A stretch of DNA of 48,800 bases from JAGOJE01 sp964553715 (GTDB lineage Bacteria; Pseudomonadota; Alphaproteobacteria; Rickettsiales; Rickettsiaceae), in assembly GCA_964553715.1 (NCBI GenBank), contig CAZKKY010000007.1, positions 1 to 48,800 on the forward strand, written 5' to 3'. Made by a program: the position numbers and the translations under genes. The notes beneath the pieces are model-generated. The model did no database searches. It had not been told where the DNA came from and saw only the letters and a program-made list of their open reading frames with translations. Numbering within the stretch: position 1 is the first letter of the stretch; every line of letters starts with the position of its first letter. This document shows positions 1 to 9,255 of this stretch, one piece after another.

Positions 1-22
1 GCTCCTCGCAAGGAATAGTTTT

Positions 23-1001
23 TTATATCGGGTATTCTTGTAGGTTGTTTATAGTTTCTCCAAGTTTTGGTACATCAGGTTCCTTTGTTTCTTCATATGG
101 ATGAACAGTTTCTTTTGGTTCAAAATTTCCTTCATTGTCTGGGTATTGTTCTAGTAAGGTTTTTAATGCTGCTAATCCTTTCTGAGGTTTAACATCTCCT
201 CCTACATAGTTCAAAATTAAATTTAGTATGTACTTGTTACCAAATACATCATTTTTTGCGGTTGTATTATAGCTTGTGGTTAATGTTATGGTTTTCCACA
301 TGTTATTATGAAGATCAGTTAAAAATTTTACTCCATTCTTTATAGTAAAAATATCCAATTCTTTTTTTAGTACATTGTAAGGAATATTTAAAATCTTTGC
401 ATCATCACATTTTGGTGTCTTTGTGAATATATTTTGGGTTAAGAATTTCTGTAATGAATTTTTAGATGGAAAATTACTACCGAAGATTTTTTTGTAGATT
501 AAATATCTGTTTGGAAATGGCAAAGGAAAATTGTATAATGCTTCGCTACTATTATTAATACTAAAATCATTTGTTAATACAGTGATTGATTCTGCAAAAT
601 CATATAATTCAGCTGCGTCACTTTTTGCAGTTAATAAAGCTTTCTCATCATTTTGATCTACTCTATTTATAATCAAATCTTCTAAAGTATTACCATTAGC
701 ATCAGTATTATTAACATTAGCACCTGCTAAAATAAGTAGCTTGCATAGTTCTTTGAAATTCTCTTTTTTAGTAGCAAGATGAATAGGATAATTACCAGTC
801 TTATCTGGAATATTAGGGTTCGCACCTACTGAAAGTAGACTCTCTACAGATTCTCTTACATCATTCTTATTAAAAATCTGATCACCCACTATGTTCCCGT
901 TCAAAATTTGCGTGTTCAAAAACTTATGCAAAGCTGTTCCGTTATTGTGATTTAAATCATCAACATCCGCTCCGTTTTGAATAAGTAATTCTAGTTTTTT
1001 T
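23..1001 (-). pseudogene. Ankyrin-repeat protein, disconnected 3' part of the same gene
   Basis: This frame continues the protein whose 5' part lies at 991-1626. Read in the restored frame it begins KKLELLIQNGADV and runs through further ankyrin repeats (LLSVGANPNIPDKTGN, LLILAGANVNNTDANGN). About 200 non-repeat residues with a charged, Pro/Glu-rich tail follow. Read alone, its only early start-like codon is a TTG at 931, inside an ankyrin ALHKF motif, so it is unlikely to be translated independently. It is therefore either a decaying gene, an assembly error in the homopolymer, or a gene rescued by polymerase slippage. The C-terminal domain is not one I recognise. Confidence 0.7.
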
Positions 1002-1626
1002 CAGGGGTATAATATTCATTTGCTGCATTATATATCACTGATCTACCAAATGTGTTTTTAGCATTAAGACTTTGTATTAATTCTTGATCATAACCATTAT
1101 TTTTAGCCGTTTTAATAAGAAATTCAAGAATGTCTATGTTACCATATTCAGCAGCACGATGAAAAACTGTATTTCCATCACTGTCAACTGTAAAAAGATT
1201 TGCACCATTATCAAGAAGGGCTTTAGTCGCTTTAACTGTTCTAGCATGATGCAAAGCTGTTTGACCTTGCTGGTTTCTCTGGTGAATATTAGCTCCATTT
1301 GCTACAAGTAATTCTAATATTTCCTGAGGGTTATAGTTGTTTTTTACGACATTCATTATTACTGTATCACCAAATGTGTTTTTAGCATTAATGAGTTGTC
1401 TTAATTCTCGATCATAACCGTGCTCTTTAGCATAGGAAATAAGAATTTTAAAAATTTCTAAATTGCAACCATTGCAACCATCACTAGCTCTTGCAGCAAT
1501 GTGGAATATATTTTGCCCAAATTCGTTAACTTGATTTATATTCAGATTTTGATTTGAATATAAAATCTCTTGAACTCTTAGTAGATTGATCTCAGAGATA
1601 GCGTTGAATAATTCTTCCATAGACAT
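991..1626 (-). CDS. Ankyrin-repeat protein, 5' part of a frameshifted gene
   Basis: This frame reads 211 residues of ankyrin repeats from an ATG at 1626 and stops in TAG just after an A7 run. Typical repeat signatures are visible, such as GQTALHHA and LLDNGANL around residues 120-140. It contains a long repeat unit (two ankyrin repeats plus a helix-rich insert) that recurs 108 residues later; both copies carry NAKNTFG. The second copy is cut off in its middle. Adding one A to the run (A8) rejoins it to the downstream frame and gives one protein of about 534 residues ending at 23. Ankyrin proteins of intracellular bacteria often bind host proteins; no target can be inferred here. No clear ribosome binding site precedes the ATG; a second ATG lies two codons downstream. 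Confidence 0.8.
   Translation of the reverse strand: MSMEELFNAISEINLLRVQEILYSNQNLNINQVNEFGQNIFHIAARASDGCNGCNLEIFKILISYAKEHGYDRELRQLINAKNTFGDTVIMNVVKNNYNPQEILELLVANGANIHQRNQQGQTALHHARTVKATKALLDNGANLFTVDSDGNTVFHRAAEYGNIDILEFLIKTAKNNGYDQELIQSLNAKNTFGRSVIYNAANEYYTPEKN
995..1001 (-). other. A7 homopolymer at the ankyrin frameshift
   Basis: Seven T on the plus strand (A7 in the coding strand) sit exactly where two ankyrin frames must be joined. One extra A restores the frame: PEK followed by KLELLIQNGAD, which aligns with PQEILELLVANGAN in the preceding repeat unit. Confidence 0.75.
1045..1391. repeat. Direct repeat marking a duplicated 108-codon ankyrin module
   Basis: An identical 23-base string occurs at 1045-1067 and 1369-1391, 324 bases (108 codons) apart. 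It encodes the shared NAKNTFG segment. The surrounding sequence is similar but diverged, so the module was duplicated in tandem and has since drifted. Confidence 0.8.
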
Positions 1627-1883
1627 AGTGGTTACTTTTGATAAATTATATGGTTGTGTATTTTAACTTGTTCACTAAAAGTATCAATATTTATTTCAAC
1701 TTATGCGTAGATATGATAGAACGCATACCGCCAGATATTTAAGAATTTTGTAACTATTCTATTCTATTTCAAACTCTTTGATTGCAAGTATCGTTTATAG
1801 ATCTTAGAAAAATTGTGGTAACTAGCTGCACTCAGTAATCCATTTTTAGATAGATTGATAGAGCTACTATGAATAATCATTTT

Positions 1884-2723
1884 TCACAGTTGATCATGTG
1901 TGTTTTGATCAGGTATTTCTCCTAAAGTATCTACCGGTACTGTATAGTCTTGTATTTGTAGTTCTGATATATTTAGTACTTCTGGACTTTCTTTTTGTTG
2001 TGTATTATTTATTATATCTAAGATTTCAGTTTGTGTAGGCCAGTCAAAAATTGGAGGAGTTAGACAATTCGCATCCGTATTTATTTGACAATGAGAATCA
2101 TTAATTACTTGCATAAATTTTTCCATATTTACATCAAATGGTACTGTGATTTGTTTGTTATTATAAGTAGTGTAATTAAAAGAACTATCTGTATTAAAAA
2201 TATACTTACTAAATTGTAAATAAAATTTAATATCTTCGTTTAAAACTTCTAATAATACAGGATTGTTATCAGGATCGTTTACCACATAATCATTATTGTC
2301 ACTTCTTTTTGCTGTTAATGTGCTAGATCCACAATGTGCGCCTCCACGAAAACTTACCTCAACTGATTTAATATTACCATTCTTATATAATATATTAGTT
2401 GAAGTTGTGATTCTGTGATTGATATCAATGTTCTTTGTATCTGGGTAATGTATCTTTCTATTGAAACTCACCATTACTGAATTGTGTCCTACAGGTTCAT
2501 GATTGTCATTATTTAAAAATTCAAGAATATCTAATGTACTATTGCTATTTTTAGGTATTTTGTAGGAAAATGAAGAAGGAGAATCATATAAGTATTCAAA
2601 AACCTGAACACTAAGCTTTCCATATACAAATAAAACAATATTTACCAAAAAATTGAATTTTGTGCTTTGTTCAATATCTTCTGAATAGGTTTTTGGATCT
2701 TCAGGATGTGGTGTTTTAAGCAT
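1884..2723 (-). CDS. Hypothetical protein
   Basis: A 279-residue protein of unknown function. AGGGAA lies six bases before the ATG and supports the start. There is no signal peptide. A hydrophobic stretch (NFLVNIVLFVYG) lies near residues 24-35 but is too short to be a confident membrane helix. Cysteines occur in GGAHCGSS and in a later C-x7-C pair. The C-terminus is rich in Asp, Glu, Pro and Gln. It stands between the frameshifted ankyrin gene and the HEPN/MNT pair on the same strand, but the gap and the hepT terminator suggest separate transcription. I recognise no family; a secreted effector is possible from context only. Confidence 0.7.
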   Translation of the reverse strand: MLKTPHPEDPKTYSEDIEQSTKFNFLVNIVLFVYGKLSVQVFEYLYDSPSSFSYKIPKNSNSTLDILEFLNNDNHEPVGHNSVMVSFNRKIHYPDTKNIDINHRITTSTNILYKNGNIKSVEVSFRGGAHCGSSTLTAKRSDNNDYVVNDPDNNPVLLEVLNEDIKFYLQFSKYIFNTDSSFNYTTYNNKQITVPFDVNMEKFMQVINDSHCQINTDANCLTPPIFDWPTQTEILDIINNTQQKESPEVLNISELQIQDYTVPVDTLGEIPDQNTHDQL

Positions 2724-2820
2724 AAAATTCCCTATGTTTTATTATTTAATCTAAAATAGAAAGTCATAATATTATTTAACTTTTTTGTCAAGAGTTATTT
2801 ATATAAAAACACAACAAATT

Positions 2821-2839
2821 AAGCAAAAGCATTTTGCTT
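2821..2839 (-). terminator. Hairpin overlapping the hepT stop codon
   Basis: AAGCAAAA at 2821-2828 and TTTTGCTT at 2832-2839 form a perfect 8-bp stem with a 3-base loop. On the minus strand it begins inside the TAA of the HEPN gene and is followed by a moderately U-rich stretch. Confidence 0.55.
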
Positions 2840-3242
2840 ATAAATTATATTTTTCTTTTAATGATTTATATGTGAGTTGAAAAATAGGGAGATAACCTTT
2901 AATATGCTGGAATATTATTTTCGCCTTCTCTTCTTCATATGCATGCGCACTATTGTTACGATCATCAAGCATTTTTAGCCAGATTGACTCATCATTAATT
3001 AGATTATATTGATAAGCCTTGCTTAATACGTCGCGCGGGGAGGTGGATTCTATTTTTTCGTAGAATAAGGCTTTTTTTAAAGTTTTCCAAAACAATTCTA
3101 TAGTAAATTCAAATCTCTGAATTGAAGCATCTCGTAAATAATCAACTTTATCTAACTCAGGATTTGATAGTAGTTCTGCCAAACGTTCTATAGCTTTTCC
3201 TAAGGTATGGAAAGAATCTTTCCATTGTATTTCTTCTGTCAT
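2838..3242 (-). CDS. hepT: HEPN-domain toxin (HepT-like, nucleotidyltransferase substrate-binding family)
   Basis: This 134-residue, all-helical protein belongs to the HI0074/HepT family. The C-terminal part contains RNNSAHAY, which is the R-X4-H-X-Y motif (R95, H100, Y102) of HEPN ribonuclease toxins. In characterised HepT/MntA pairs, R and H cleave RNA and the Tyr is AMPylated by the partner nucleotidyltransferase, which neutralises the toxin. All three residues are present, so the toxin looks intact. Its ATG directly follows the TAG of the MNT gene with no spacer, which indicates translational coupling. Activity and target RNA cannot be read from the sequence. Confidence 0.88.
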   Translation of the reverse strand: MTEEIQWKDSFHTLGKAIERLAELLSNPELDKVDYLRDASIQRFEFTIELFWKTLKKALFYEKIESTSPRDVLSKAYQYNLINDESIWLKMLDDRNNSAHAYEEEKAKIIFQHIKGYLPIFQLTYKSLKEKYNL

Positions 3243-3530
3243 CTAAAGTACCTTTTTATCTTTAATGATATTGTTATAAAATTCTTCACTCATTTTAGTT
3301 TTATCAAATCTTACACAATCTATCTTAAGTAAAGTATCAGCATTTTCTATGATATCAAGTACCTTTGTCCAGTCTTCATCCGTAGCATTTGGGCATATAA
3401 TAGCAAGATCAATATCGGCTCTATCTTGGCTGTCACCCCTTGCTCTAGAGCCAAAAAGCCATATTTCATCTATAAAGCTCAGCTCTTTAAGATCACTAAC
3501 AAATTTATATTCTGTAATATTTTTACCCAT
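3243..3530 (-). CDS. mntA: MNT-domain nucleotidyltransferase (MntA-like antitoxin)
   Basis: A minimal nucleotidyltransferase with the signature GSRARGD...DID, that is G27-S28-X10-D39-X-D41, the GSX10DXD motif that binds the nucleotide and metal. In HEPN/MNT modules this enzyme AMPylates the toxin's Tyr. I place the start at the ATG at 3530 (95 residues), just after the ftsH stop. A longer reading from 3599 would add 23 Lys/Gln-rich residues lying inside ftsH, and family members usually begin close to this ATG. No strong ribosome binding site is seen, so translation may depend on readout from ftsH. Stop and hepT start abut (TAG-ATG). Confidence 0.88.
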   Translation of the reverse strand: MGKNITEYKFVSDLKELSFIDEIWLFGSRARGDSQDRADIDLAIICPNATDEDWTKVLDIIENADTLLKIDCVRFDKTKMSEEFYNNIIKDKKVL

Positions 3531-3546
3531 AGGTATGTATATATTA

Positions 3547-5463
3547 TCATTCACTTTTTTTTGTTTTAGGGGCCCTTGTCTTTTTAGTAGGTGCGTCATC
3601 TAGCGCAATTGTTTCCTTGGATAAATCTTTTGTCTTAAGAGATTCTTCTACAACGATTTCTTCATCTAGATCTCTTCCTGCTAACAAATTTTTAATTTGA
3701 TCTCCAGAAAGAGTTTCACGTTCTATCAAAGTTTTTGCTAAAAGATGTAATTGCTCTATATTGTCAGTTAGAATTTTGGTAGCTATATTATGTCCATTAT
3801 CAACAAGTCTTTTGATTTCTTGATCTATCAACTGGGCTGTATGATCTGATATTACTGATTTAGACCCACGGTTATACATATCATCATTAGAACCATGATA
3901 TATAGTGCCTATTTTTTCGCTAAGTCCCCATTCTGTCACCATTGCAGTAGCCATTGCAGTAGCCATTCTGATATCTGATGAAGCTCCAGAAGTAACTTTA
4001 TCTTTTCCAAATATAATTTCTTCCGCTGCTCTTCCTGCAAGTGCAACAGCGATATCTGCTTCCATTTTATCTCTTGCCATAGATAATCTATCATTTTCTG
4101 GCAATCTCATTACCATACCAAGTGCTCTGCCTCTTGGAATAATAGTAGCTTTATGGATCGGGTCTGATGCAGGAAGATGAATGCCAACCAGGGCATGTCC
4201 GCCTTCATGATAGGCTGTGAGTTTTTTCTCGGCATCAGACATAGCCATAGATTTTCTTTCAGTCCCCATCATTACTTTGTCTTTTGCTTCTTCAAGATCA
4301 GACATCAAAATCTCTGGATGATTTTTACGCGCTGCAAGCAATGCTGCTTCATTTACAAGATTTGCAAGAGATGCACCGGAAAATCCAGGAGTACCACGAG
4401 CTATAATTCTCGCATCTATTTTGCTATTATATTTTACCTTGCTTAGATGAACTTTGAGAATTTTTTCTCTTCCATTAACATCAGGATAAGGAACATTAAT
4501 CTGGCGATCAAATCTTCCAGGGCGAAGCAATGCTTGGTCAAGAACGTCTGGGCGATTAGTTGCTGCAATTATAACAACACCTTCGTTAGCTTCAAATCCA
4601 TCCATTTCTACAAGCATTTGGTTTAATGTTTGCTCTCTTTCATCATTTCCGCCGCCTAGACCTATTCCTCTATGTCTTCCTACAGCGTCAATTTCATCAA
4701 TAAATATGATGCAAGGAGCGTTTTTCTTACCTTGCTCAAACATGTCACGCACTCTGCTTGCACCAACACCTACAAACATCTCTACAAAATCAGAGCCAGA
4801 AATGCTAAAAAATGGCACATTTGCTTCTCCAGCTATTGCTTTAGCAAGCAAAGTTTTACCAGTCCCCGGAGGGCCAATTAAAAGGCATCCCTTTGGAATT
4901 TTTCCACCAAGCCTTTGGAATTTACTAGGATCTCTTAAAAAATCTACAATTTCTTGTAACTCATCTTGAGCTTCATCTATTCCAGCAACATCTTTGAAAG
5001 TTATTTTAATACCTTTTTCAGATAAAAGCTTAGCTTTTGATTTGCCAAAGCCAAGTGCTCCGCCACGGCCGCCACCTTGCATCTGTTTCATAAAGAATAT
5101 CCATACACCTATAAGAAGAAGCATAGGGAAAGCTGAAAACAACAGGTTTAAAAAATAATTCATTTTAGTATTAGGTGGTACAAGGTCAAAATGAGTGCCA
5201 CTTTCAATTATATGGCTCATAACAGATTGATAGTTACCTATGTAGCAAGAAAATTCTGTACCGTCAGTTAGATGGCCTTCAACATTGTTGTTGTCTATAC
5301 GGACATTACTTACACGCTTTTCATTAAGCTGTTGAATGAATTCAGACAAAGCTAGCTTTGTTTTTTTACCGCTGAATCCATCACCCTGTAACATGTTAAA
5401 GGATAGTATCACTGTTAGGAAAATAACTATCCAAACTATAATATTTTTATTCTGACTATTCAT
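3547..5463 (-). CDS. ftsH: ATP-dependent zinc metalloprotease FtsH
   Basis: FtsH is a hexameric, membrane-anchored AAA+ protease that pulls out and degrades damaged or short-lived membrane and cytosolic proteins. This 638-residue protein has two N-terminal membrane helices (about 8-24 and 104-124). Its Walker A is GPPGTGKT (197-204), Walker B ends DEID (256-259), and the second region of homology has RPGRFDR (314-320). The zinc site is HEGGH (419-423), with a third ligand at Asp497. The C-terminus is Lys/Thr-rich. AGGT lies six bases before the ATG. It follows tilS by only six bases, the usual tilS-ftsH arrangement in alphaproteobacteria, and is followed by the MNT/HEPN pair. Confidence 0.98.
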   Translation of the reverse strand: MNSQNKNIIVWIVIFLTVILSFNMLQGDGFSGKKTKLALSEFIQQLNEKRVSNVRIDNNNVEGHLTDGTEFSCYIGNYQSVMSHIIESGTHFDLVPPNTKMNYFLNLLFSAFPMLLLIGVWIFFMKQMQGGGRGGALGFGKSKAKLLSEKGIKITFKDVAGIDEAQDELQEIVDFLRDPSKFQRLGGKIPKGCLLIGPPGTGKTLLAKAIAGEANVPFFSISGSDFVEMFVGVGASRVRDMFEQGKKNAPCIIFIDEIDAVGRHRGIGLGGGNDEREQTLNQMLVEMDGFEANEGVVIIAATNRPDVLDQALLRPGRFDRQINVPYPDVNGREKILKVHLSKVKYNSKIDARIIARGTPGFSGASLANLVNEAALLAARKNHPEILMSDLEEAKDKVMMGTERKSMAMSDAEKKLTAYHEGGHALVGIHLPASDPIHKATIIPRGRALGMVMRLPENDRLSMARDKMEADIAVALAGRAAEEIIFGKDKVTSGASSDIRMATAMATAMVTEWGLSEKIGTIYHGSNDDMYNRGSKSVISDHTAQLIDQEIKRLVDNGHNIATKILTDNIEQLHLLAKTLIERETLSGDQIKNLLAGRDLDEEIVVEESLKTKDLSKETIALDDAPTKKTRAPKTKKSE

Positions 5464-5469
5464 ATCAAC

Positions 5470-6771
5470 CTAAGAAAAATGGATTAAACGGGACTTATAA
5501 TTTGGCTTAAAAACCAAGCTGTCTTTATTATAACGAGGATTATTATAATATCCTATATGCGGTATGGCTAGAATTTTCTTTGTTTTTACTTCTAAAATAT
5601 TTTTTTCAAATATAACTGGGATAGTAAATAAGATGTTATGATCTATTTTTATATCTTTCTGAGTAAAATTTTTATCATTTTTTAATGTTATCCAATCCTC
5701 CATAGATAAATGGCCTATAAAAAGATTATCCTCATTTATAGAGCTTTCCCACCTATTGTCCCATTTTGTATCTTTGCTTAAAGGCACTTCTTCTGGTTTT
5801 TGTTTCCCAAATGACCTATATATAAAAACATGATTAGCTTTTTTAACTATTATACATCCATGTAGAGTTGATTTTGAGGACTCTTCTTTTACTAATTTTT
5901 CATATAGTTTTTTAATAGAACTAGATCTTGGAGTAAAATTATATCCACTTATCATTGTAAGTAGGTGAGATAGGATCATAAATTCTATATAATTATAGCA
6001 ATTACTGAATTTATATGTCGCATAACCAGCTTCATGTATGATAGCTCTATCATTTAAATTTTGATCAATGATCTCTGATATGTAACTAGATATTTCTTTT
6101 ATATGATCTAGGCTTTTAAGTATACGGTTTTTAAATAGATTTGGCTCTAATTCTTCTGGAATCATTTCTATCCATTTTCTTATATTGCTTCTCTGATATT
6201 TGGGGTCATAATTTGATGTATCGTCAATATAATTAATATTAAAAGAAGATATATAATCTATAAGTTCCTTCTTATAGATATTAGATAATGGGCGCAATAC
6301 AGTGATATTACGGTAAATATTTTCTTCAGCTGGAGATAGTCCAAGTAAGCCGCTAGCTCTTGATAATCTTATAAAAAAACTTTCTATTTTATCATCAGCA
6401 TGATGACCAGTTAAAAGAACAGGTATCTCATTCTTGTTGCAGTAATCAGTCATTAGATTATATCTTGCTTCTCTAGAATGCGCATGCATAGTAGAAAGAT
6501 CACCTTCTCTTTTCCAAGAAAGAATAACATGCTTTATTCCAAGATTAGAACATATTACGGAAACATATTCAGCTTCTTTCTTAGCTTCTTCTCTTATATT
6601 ATGATTTACCGTTATAGCAGTTAAATCTATCTTTTGTTCTATAGCAAAACTATTGCTTAGCATCAGTAAAGCTAAGGAATCAGGGCCACCTGATACGGCG
6701 ACTGCTATTTTTTGAGGCAAAATATCTAGGGAGTTTGATATTGAGGATCTAAATGTAGAATTTATGTTCAT
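5470..6771 (-). CDS. tilS: tRNA(Ile)-lysidine synthase
   Basis: TilS attaches lysine to C34 of tRNA-Ile(CAU) so that it reads AUA instead of AUG, an essential step. The 433-residue protein has the ATP-binding PP-loop SGGPDS at residues 27-32. It also has the family segment TGHHADDKIESFF, and a less conserved C-terminal half as usual for the family. It is the first gene of the tilS-ftsH unit. It is transcribed away from recG, with a 71-base, very AT-rich divergent promoter region between them. Confidence 0.95.
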   Translation of the reverse strand: MNINSTFRSSISNSLDILPQKIAVAVSGGPDSLALLMLSNSFAIEQKIDLTAITVNHNIREEAKKEAEYVSVICSNLGIKHVILSWKREGDLSTMHAHSREARYNLMTDYCNKNEIPVLLTGHHADDKIESFFIRLSRASGLLGLSPAEENIYRNITVLRPLSNIYKKELIDYISSFNINYIDDTSNYDPKYQRSNIRKWIEMIPEELEPNLFKNRILKSLDHIKEISSYISEIIDQNLNDRAIIHEAGYATYKFSNCYNYIEFMILSHLLTMISGYNFTPRSSSIKKLYEKLVKEESSKSTLHGCIIVKKANHVFIYRSFGKQKPEEVPLSKDTKWDNRWESSINEDNLFIGHLSMEDWITLKNDKNFTQKDIKIDHNILFTIPVIFEKNILEVKTKKILAIPHIGYYNNPRYNKDSLVFKPNYKSRLIHFS

Positions 6772-6842
6772 TTTTTCCGGTTGAAGAGCTCTGTTATATA
6801 TAATATATATAGATTATATATTCTAAAAAAAAGAAAACAATT

Positions 6843-8861
6843 ATGATTGATGAGTTATTTTTGCATCTGGACTCTTTTTTGAATATGAAACCTAGTACTA
6901 AAAAAGCTATGGAGAGATTAGGAATTCAAACTATTGCTGATCTATTATTACATAAGCCACATAGTTATTTGGATGTTAAATTATCTGCAAACCTATCTAA
7001 ACTTAATATAGGTGATCATATAATTGCTGAAGTTGTAATATCAGAAATAATCCAAAGGCAAAGACGTAGCCCTATGAAGATTTACGCATCAAATGATACT
7101 GGAGGAATTACTCTTGTATTTTTTAATAAGATACCTTCGTTTATCTTACCTCGTATAAAAGTAGGATCAAAAGTGACTATATCTGGCAAGGTTGATTTTA
7201 ATGATTTTTATTATCAAATTGCGCATCCTGATTTTTTATGGGGCAATATACCTAAAACTCCTATAGAGCCTATATATCCACTTACATATGGTATAAGTAA
7301 CAAACAAATACAAAACTATATTAAAAAAGTGATGGATCTTATAGAGATAAAAATATCTAGAGTAAAAAGCAAAGATTTTTGTGAGTTTATATATGCATTA
7401 AAAACAATACATTTTCCTAGTAATATTGCAGATGTTAAAAGTGCTGAAAAAATTCTCGCTAAATATGAATTATTATCTAATCAATTATCTCTGGCTTTGC
7501 TTAGAAAATCTAATCATACAAAAAGAGGACGTTCTTTTCCAAAAGCCTCTTTGATGCAAGAAAGAGTTTTAAAGAATCTTGGTTTCAATCTTAGTTCTGG
7601 GCAGAAAAGAGTTATTTTAGAAATAGAGCAGGATCAAGAATCTTCTTTGAGAATGTCTAGAATGCTACAAGGAGATGTTGGATCTGGTAAGACATTAGTA
7701 GCCCTTATGACTATACTTAACGTAGCCAGTCAAAATATGCAATCAAGCTTAATGGCTCCTACAGATTTGCTGGCGTCTCAACATTACAGTTTTTTTTGTA
7801 AAGCATTAGAAGACAGCGGTATAGAAATAGCATTACTTACAAGCAAAACCAAAGCCAAAGATCGTAATCAAATTTTAAATAAACTACAATCTGGTGAAAT
7901 ATCTATTTTAATAGGTACTCATTCTTTATTTCAAGATAAGGTAGTGTTTAATAATTTGGGATATATTATAATTGACGAGCAGCATAAATTTGGTGTGGAG
8001 CAAAGAGCAGAGCTTGTCAAAAAAGCAAGAGCTCCAGATCTTCTATTAATGACAGCAACGCCTATTCCAAGAAGTCTTACAATGACTTTATTTGGAGATA
8101 TGTCTGTTTCTAGACTGACAGAAAAACCGTTGTCTCGTCCATCTATTACCACAATTCTAAAGCATAGTAGCAAGATTTCGGAGGTTATAGATTCTGTATA
8201 TCGTATATTAGAAAAAGGAGAAAAAATATACTGGGTATGTCCTTTAATAGAAGAATCAGAAAAGGATGATAATAAACAAAATATGACAGATGTTTTGTAT
8301 AGGTTTGAAATTTTACATAATATATTCGGCAATAAGACAAGTTTGATTCATGGAAAAATGACTGCTGAAGCAAAAGATATGGCTATGCGTAGCTTTAAAA
8401 ATGGAGAAACATCTATTCTAGTTGCAACAACTGTTATAGAAGTAGGAATCGACGTAGCAGATGCAACGCTTATTATCATAGAAAATGCTCAAAATTATGG
8501 CCTTGCTCAGCTTCATCAATTGCGTGGTAGAGTAGGGCGAGGTGATAAACCATCTTTTTGTATATTGCTCTATAATTTCGCTTCAGAAATAGGAAAGGAA
8601 AGGCTAAATATAATGAAAGAAAGTACAGATGGATTTTATATAGCAGAAAAAGATTTATTTTTGCGTGGAAGTGGAGAAATACTTGGAACAAAGCAAAGCG
8701 GTCAAACACAATTCAAATTTGCCAATCTTGTAGAAGATATGAACTTACTTATATTATCTAACGAAAAAGCTAATGATATGATATTACAAAATAATTATGA
8801 TGATGGAATTAAAGCAATATGTAATTTTTTTAAAGGGCACTGTAGTTTTGCGCAATTGTGA
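6843..8861 (+). CDS. recG: ATP-dependent DNA helicase RecG
   Basis: RecG remodels stalled replication forks and Holliday junctions. The 672-residue protein is close to the usual length of about 690. It has an N-terminal OB-type wedge region (VVISEII...), Walker A GDVGSGKT (277-284), the DEQH box (378-381) and TATPIPRSL (motif III). The C-terminal helicase lobe has QLRGRVGRG and the TRG-like end. The start lies in an A-rich leader without a clear ribosome binding site. A 7-bp hairpin overlaps its stop codon. It is monocistronic. Confidence 0.97.
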   Translation: MIDELFLHLDSFLNMKPSTKKAMERLGIQTIADLLLHKPHSYLDVKLSANLSKLNIGDHIIAEVVISEIIQRQRRSPMKIYASNDTGGITLVFFNKIPSFILPRIKVGSKVTISGKVDFNDFYYQIAHPDFLWGNIPKTPIEPIYPLTYGISNKQIQNYIKKVMDLIEIKISRVKSKDFCEFIYALKTIHFPSNIADVKSAEKILAKYELLSNQLSLALLRKSNHTKRGRSFPKASLMQERVLKNLGFNLSSGQKRVILEIEQDQESSLRMSRMLQGDVGSGKTLVALMTILNVASQNMQSSLMAPTDLLASQHYSFFCKALEDSGIEIALLTSKTKAKDRNQILNKLQSGEISILIGTHSLFQDKVVFNNLGYIIIDEQHKFGVEQRAELVKKARAPDLLLMTATPIPRSLTMTLFGDMSVSRLTEKPLSRPSITTILKHSSKISEVIDSVYRILEKGEKIYWVCPLIEESEKDDNKQNMTDVLYRFEILHNIFGNKTSLIHGKMTAEAKDMAMRSFKNGETSILVATTVIEVGIDVADATLIIIENAQNYGLAQLHQLRGRVGRGDKPSFCILLYNFASEIGKERLNIMKESTDGFYIAEKDLFLRGSGEILGTKQSGQTQFKFANLVEDMNLLILSNEKANDMILQNNYDDGIKAICNFFKGHCSFAQL

Positions 8862-8868
8862 TGCGCAA
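8848..8868 (+). terminator. Hairpin overlapping the recG stop codon
   Basis: TTGCGCA at 8848-8854 and TGCGCAA at 8862-8868 form a perfect stem around a 7-base loop that contains the TGA stop. No U-tract follows, so termination by this hairpin is uncertain. Confidence 0.4.
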
Positions 8869-8983
8869 CTAAGGCTCTAACATAAGGCATCTAGATCAAT
8901 ATCAACGTAATCCATCTCTTTTATCTTTAAATTCAGGTAGAAAGGTAATTATTAGTAATCTATTGTACAAATTTGTTGTGGGG

Positions 8984-9056
8984 GTAGAAAGGATATTAAC
9001 AAAAATATCAATATAGCCTTATATATTGAACCAAGAGCATAAGCCTATCTTTCTAC
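8984..9056. other. Two-tier hairpin (possible structured RNA or palindromic element)
   Basis: Outer stem: GTAGAAAG (8984-8991) pairs with CTTTCTAC (9049-9056). After one bulged G it extends by ATA (8993-8995) with TAT (9046-9048). Inner stem: CAATATA (9009-9015) pairs perfectly with TATATTG (9022-9028) around the loop GCCTTA. I cannot assign it to a known RNA family. Confidence 0.45.
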
Positions 9057-9255
9057 GTTGATGCACTGCCACTAACAATAGTTAGAGTCAGAAAATATCA
9101 ATTTTACTAGTTATTATACTAATCCTAGAACCACAAGAATGTAGGTAAAATACCTCCACTCTCCACAACAAATTAAATTCTAGAATCTATATTCATTTAG
9201 GTTATGATCAACATAAAAGAAAACATATAATCACTACAAATTGACATTATGTATA

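Noticed and set aside
23..931. Reading the 3' ankyrin half as an independent gene from 931
   Set aside because: The start codon would be a TTG inside an ankyrin ALHKF motif with no ribosome binding site, and coherent ankyrin sequence continues upstream to the A7 run.
3531..3599. Longer N-terminus of the MNT protein inside ftsH
   Set aside because: The extra 23 residues overlap ftsH coding sequence and add length not typical of minimal nucleotidyltransferases; an ATG at 3530 fits better.
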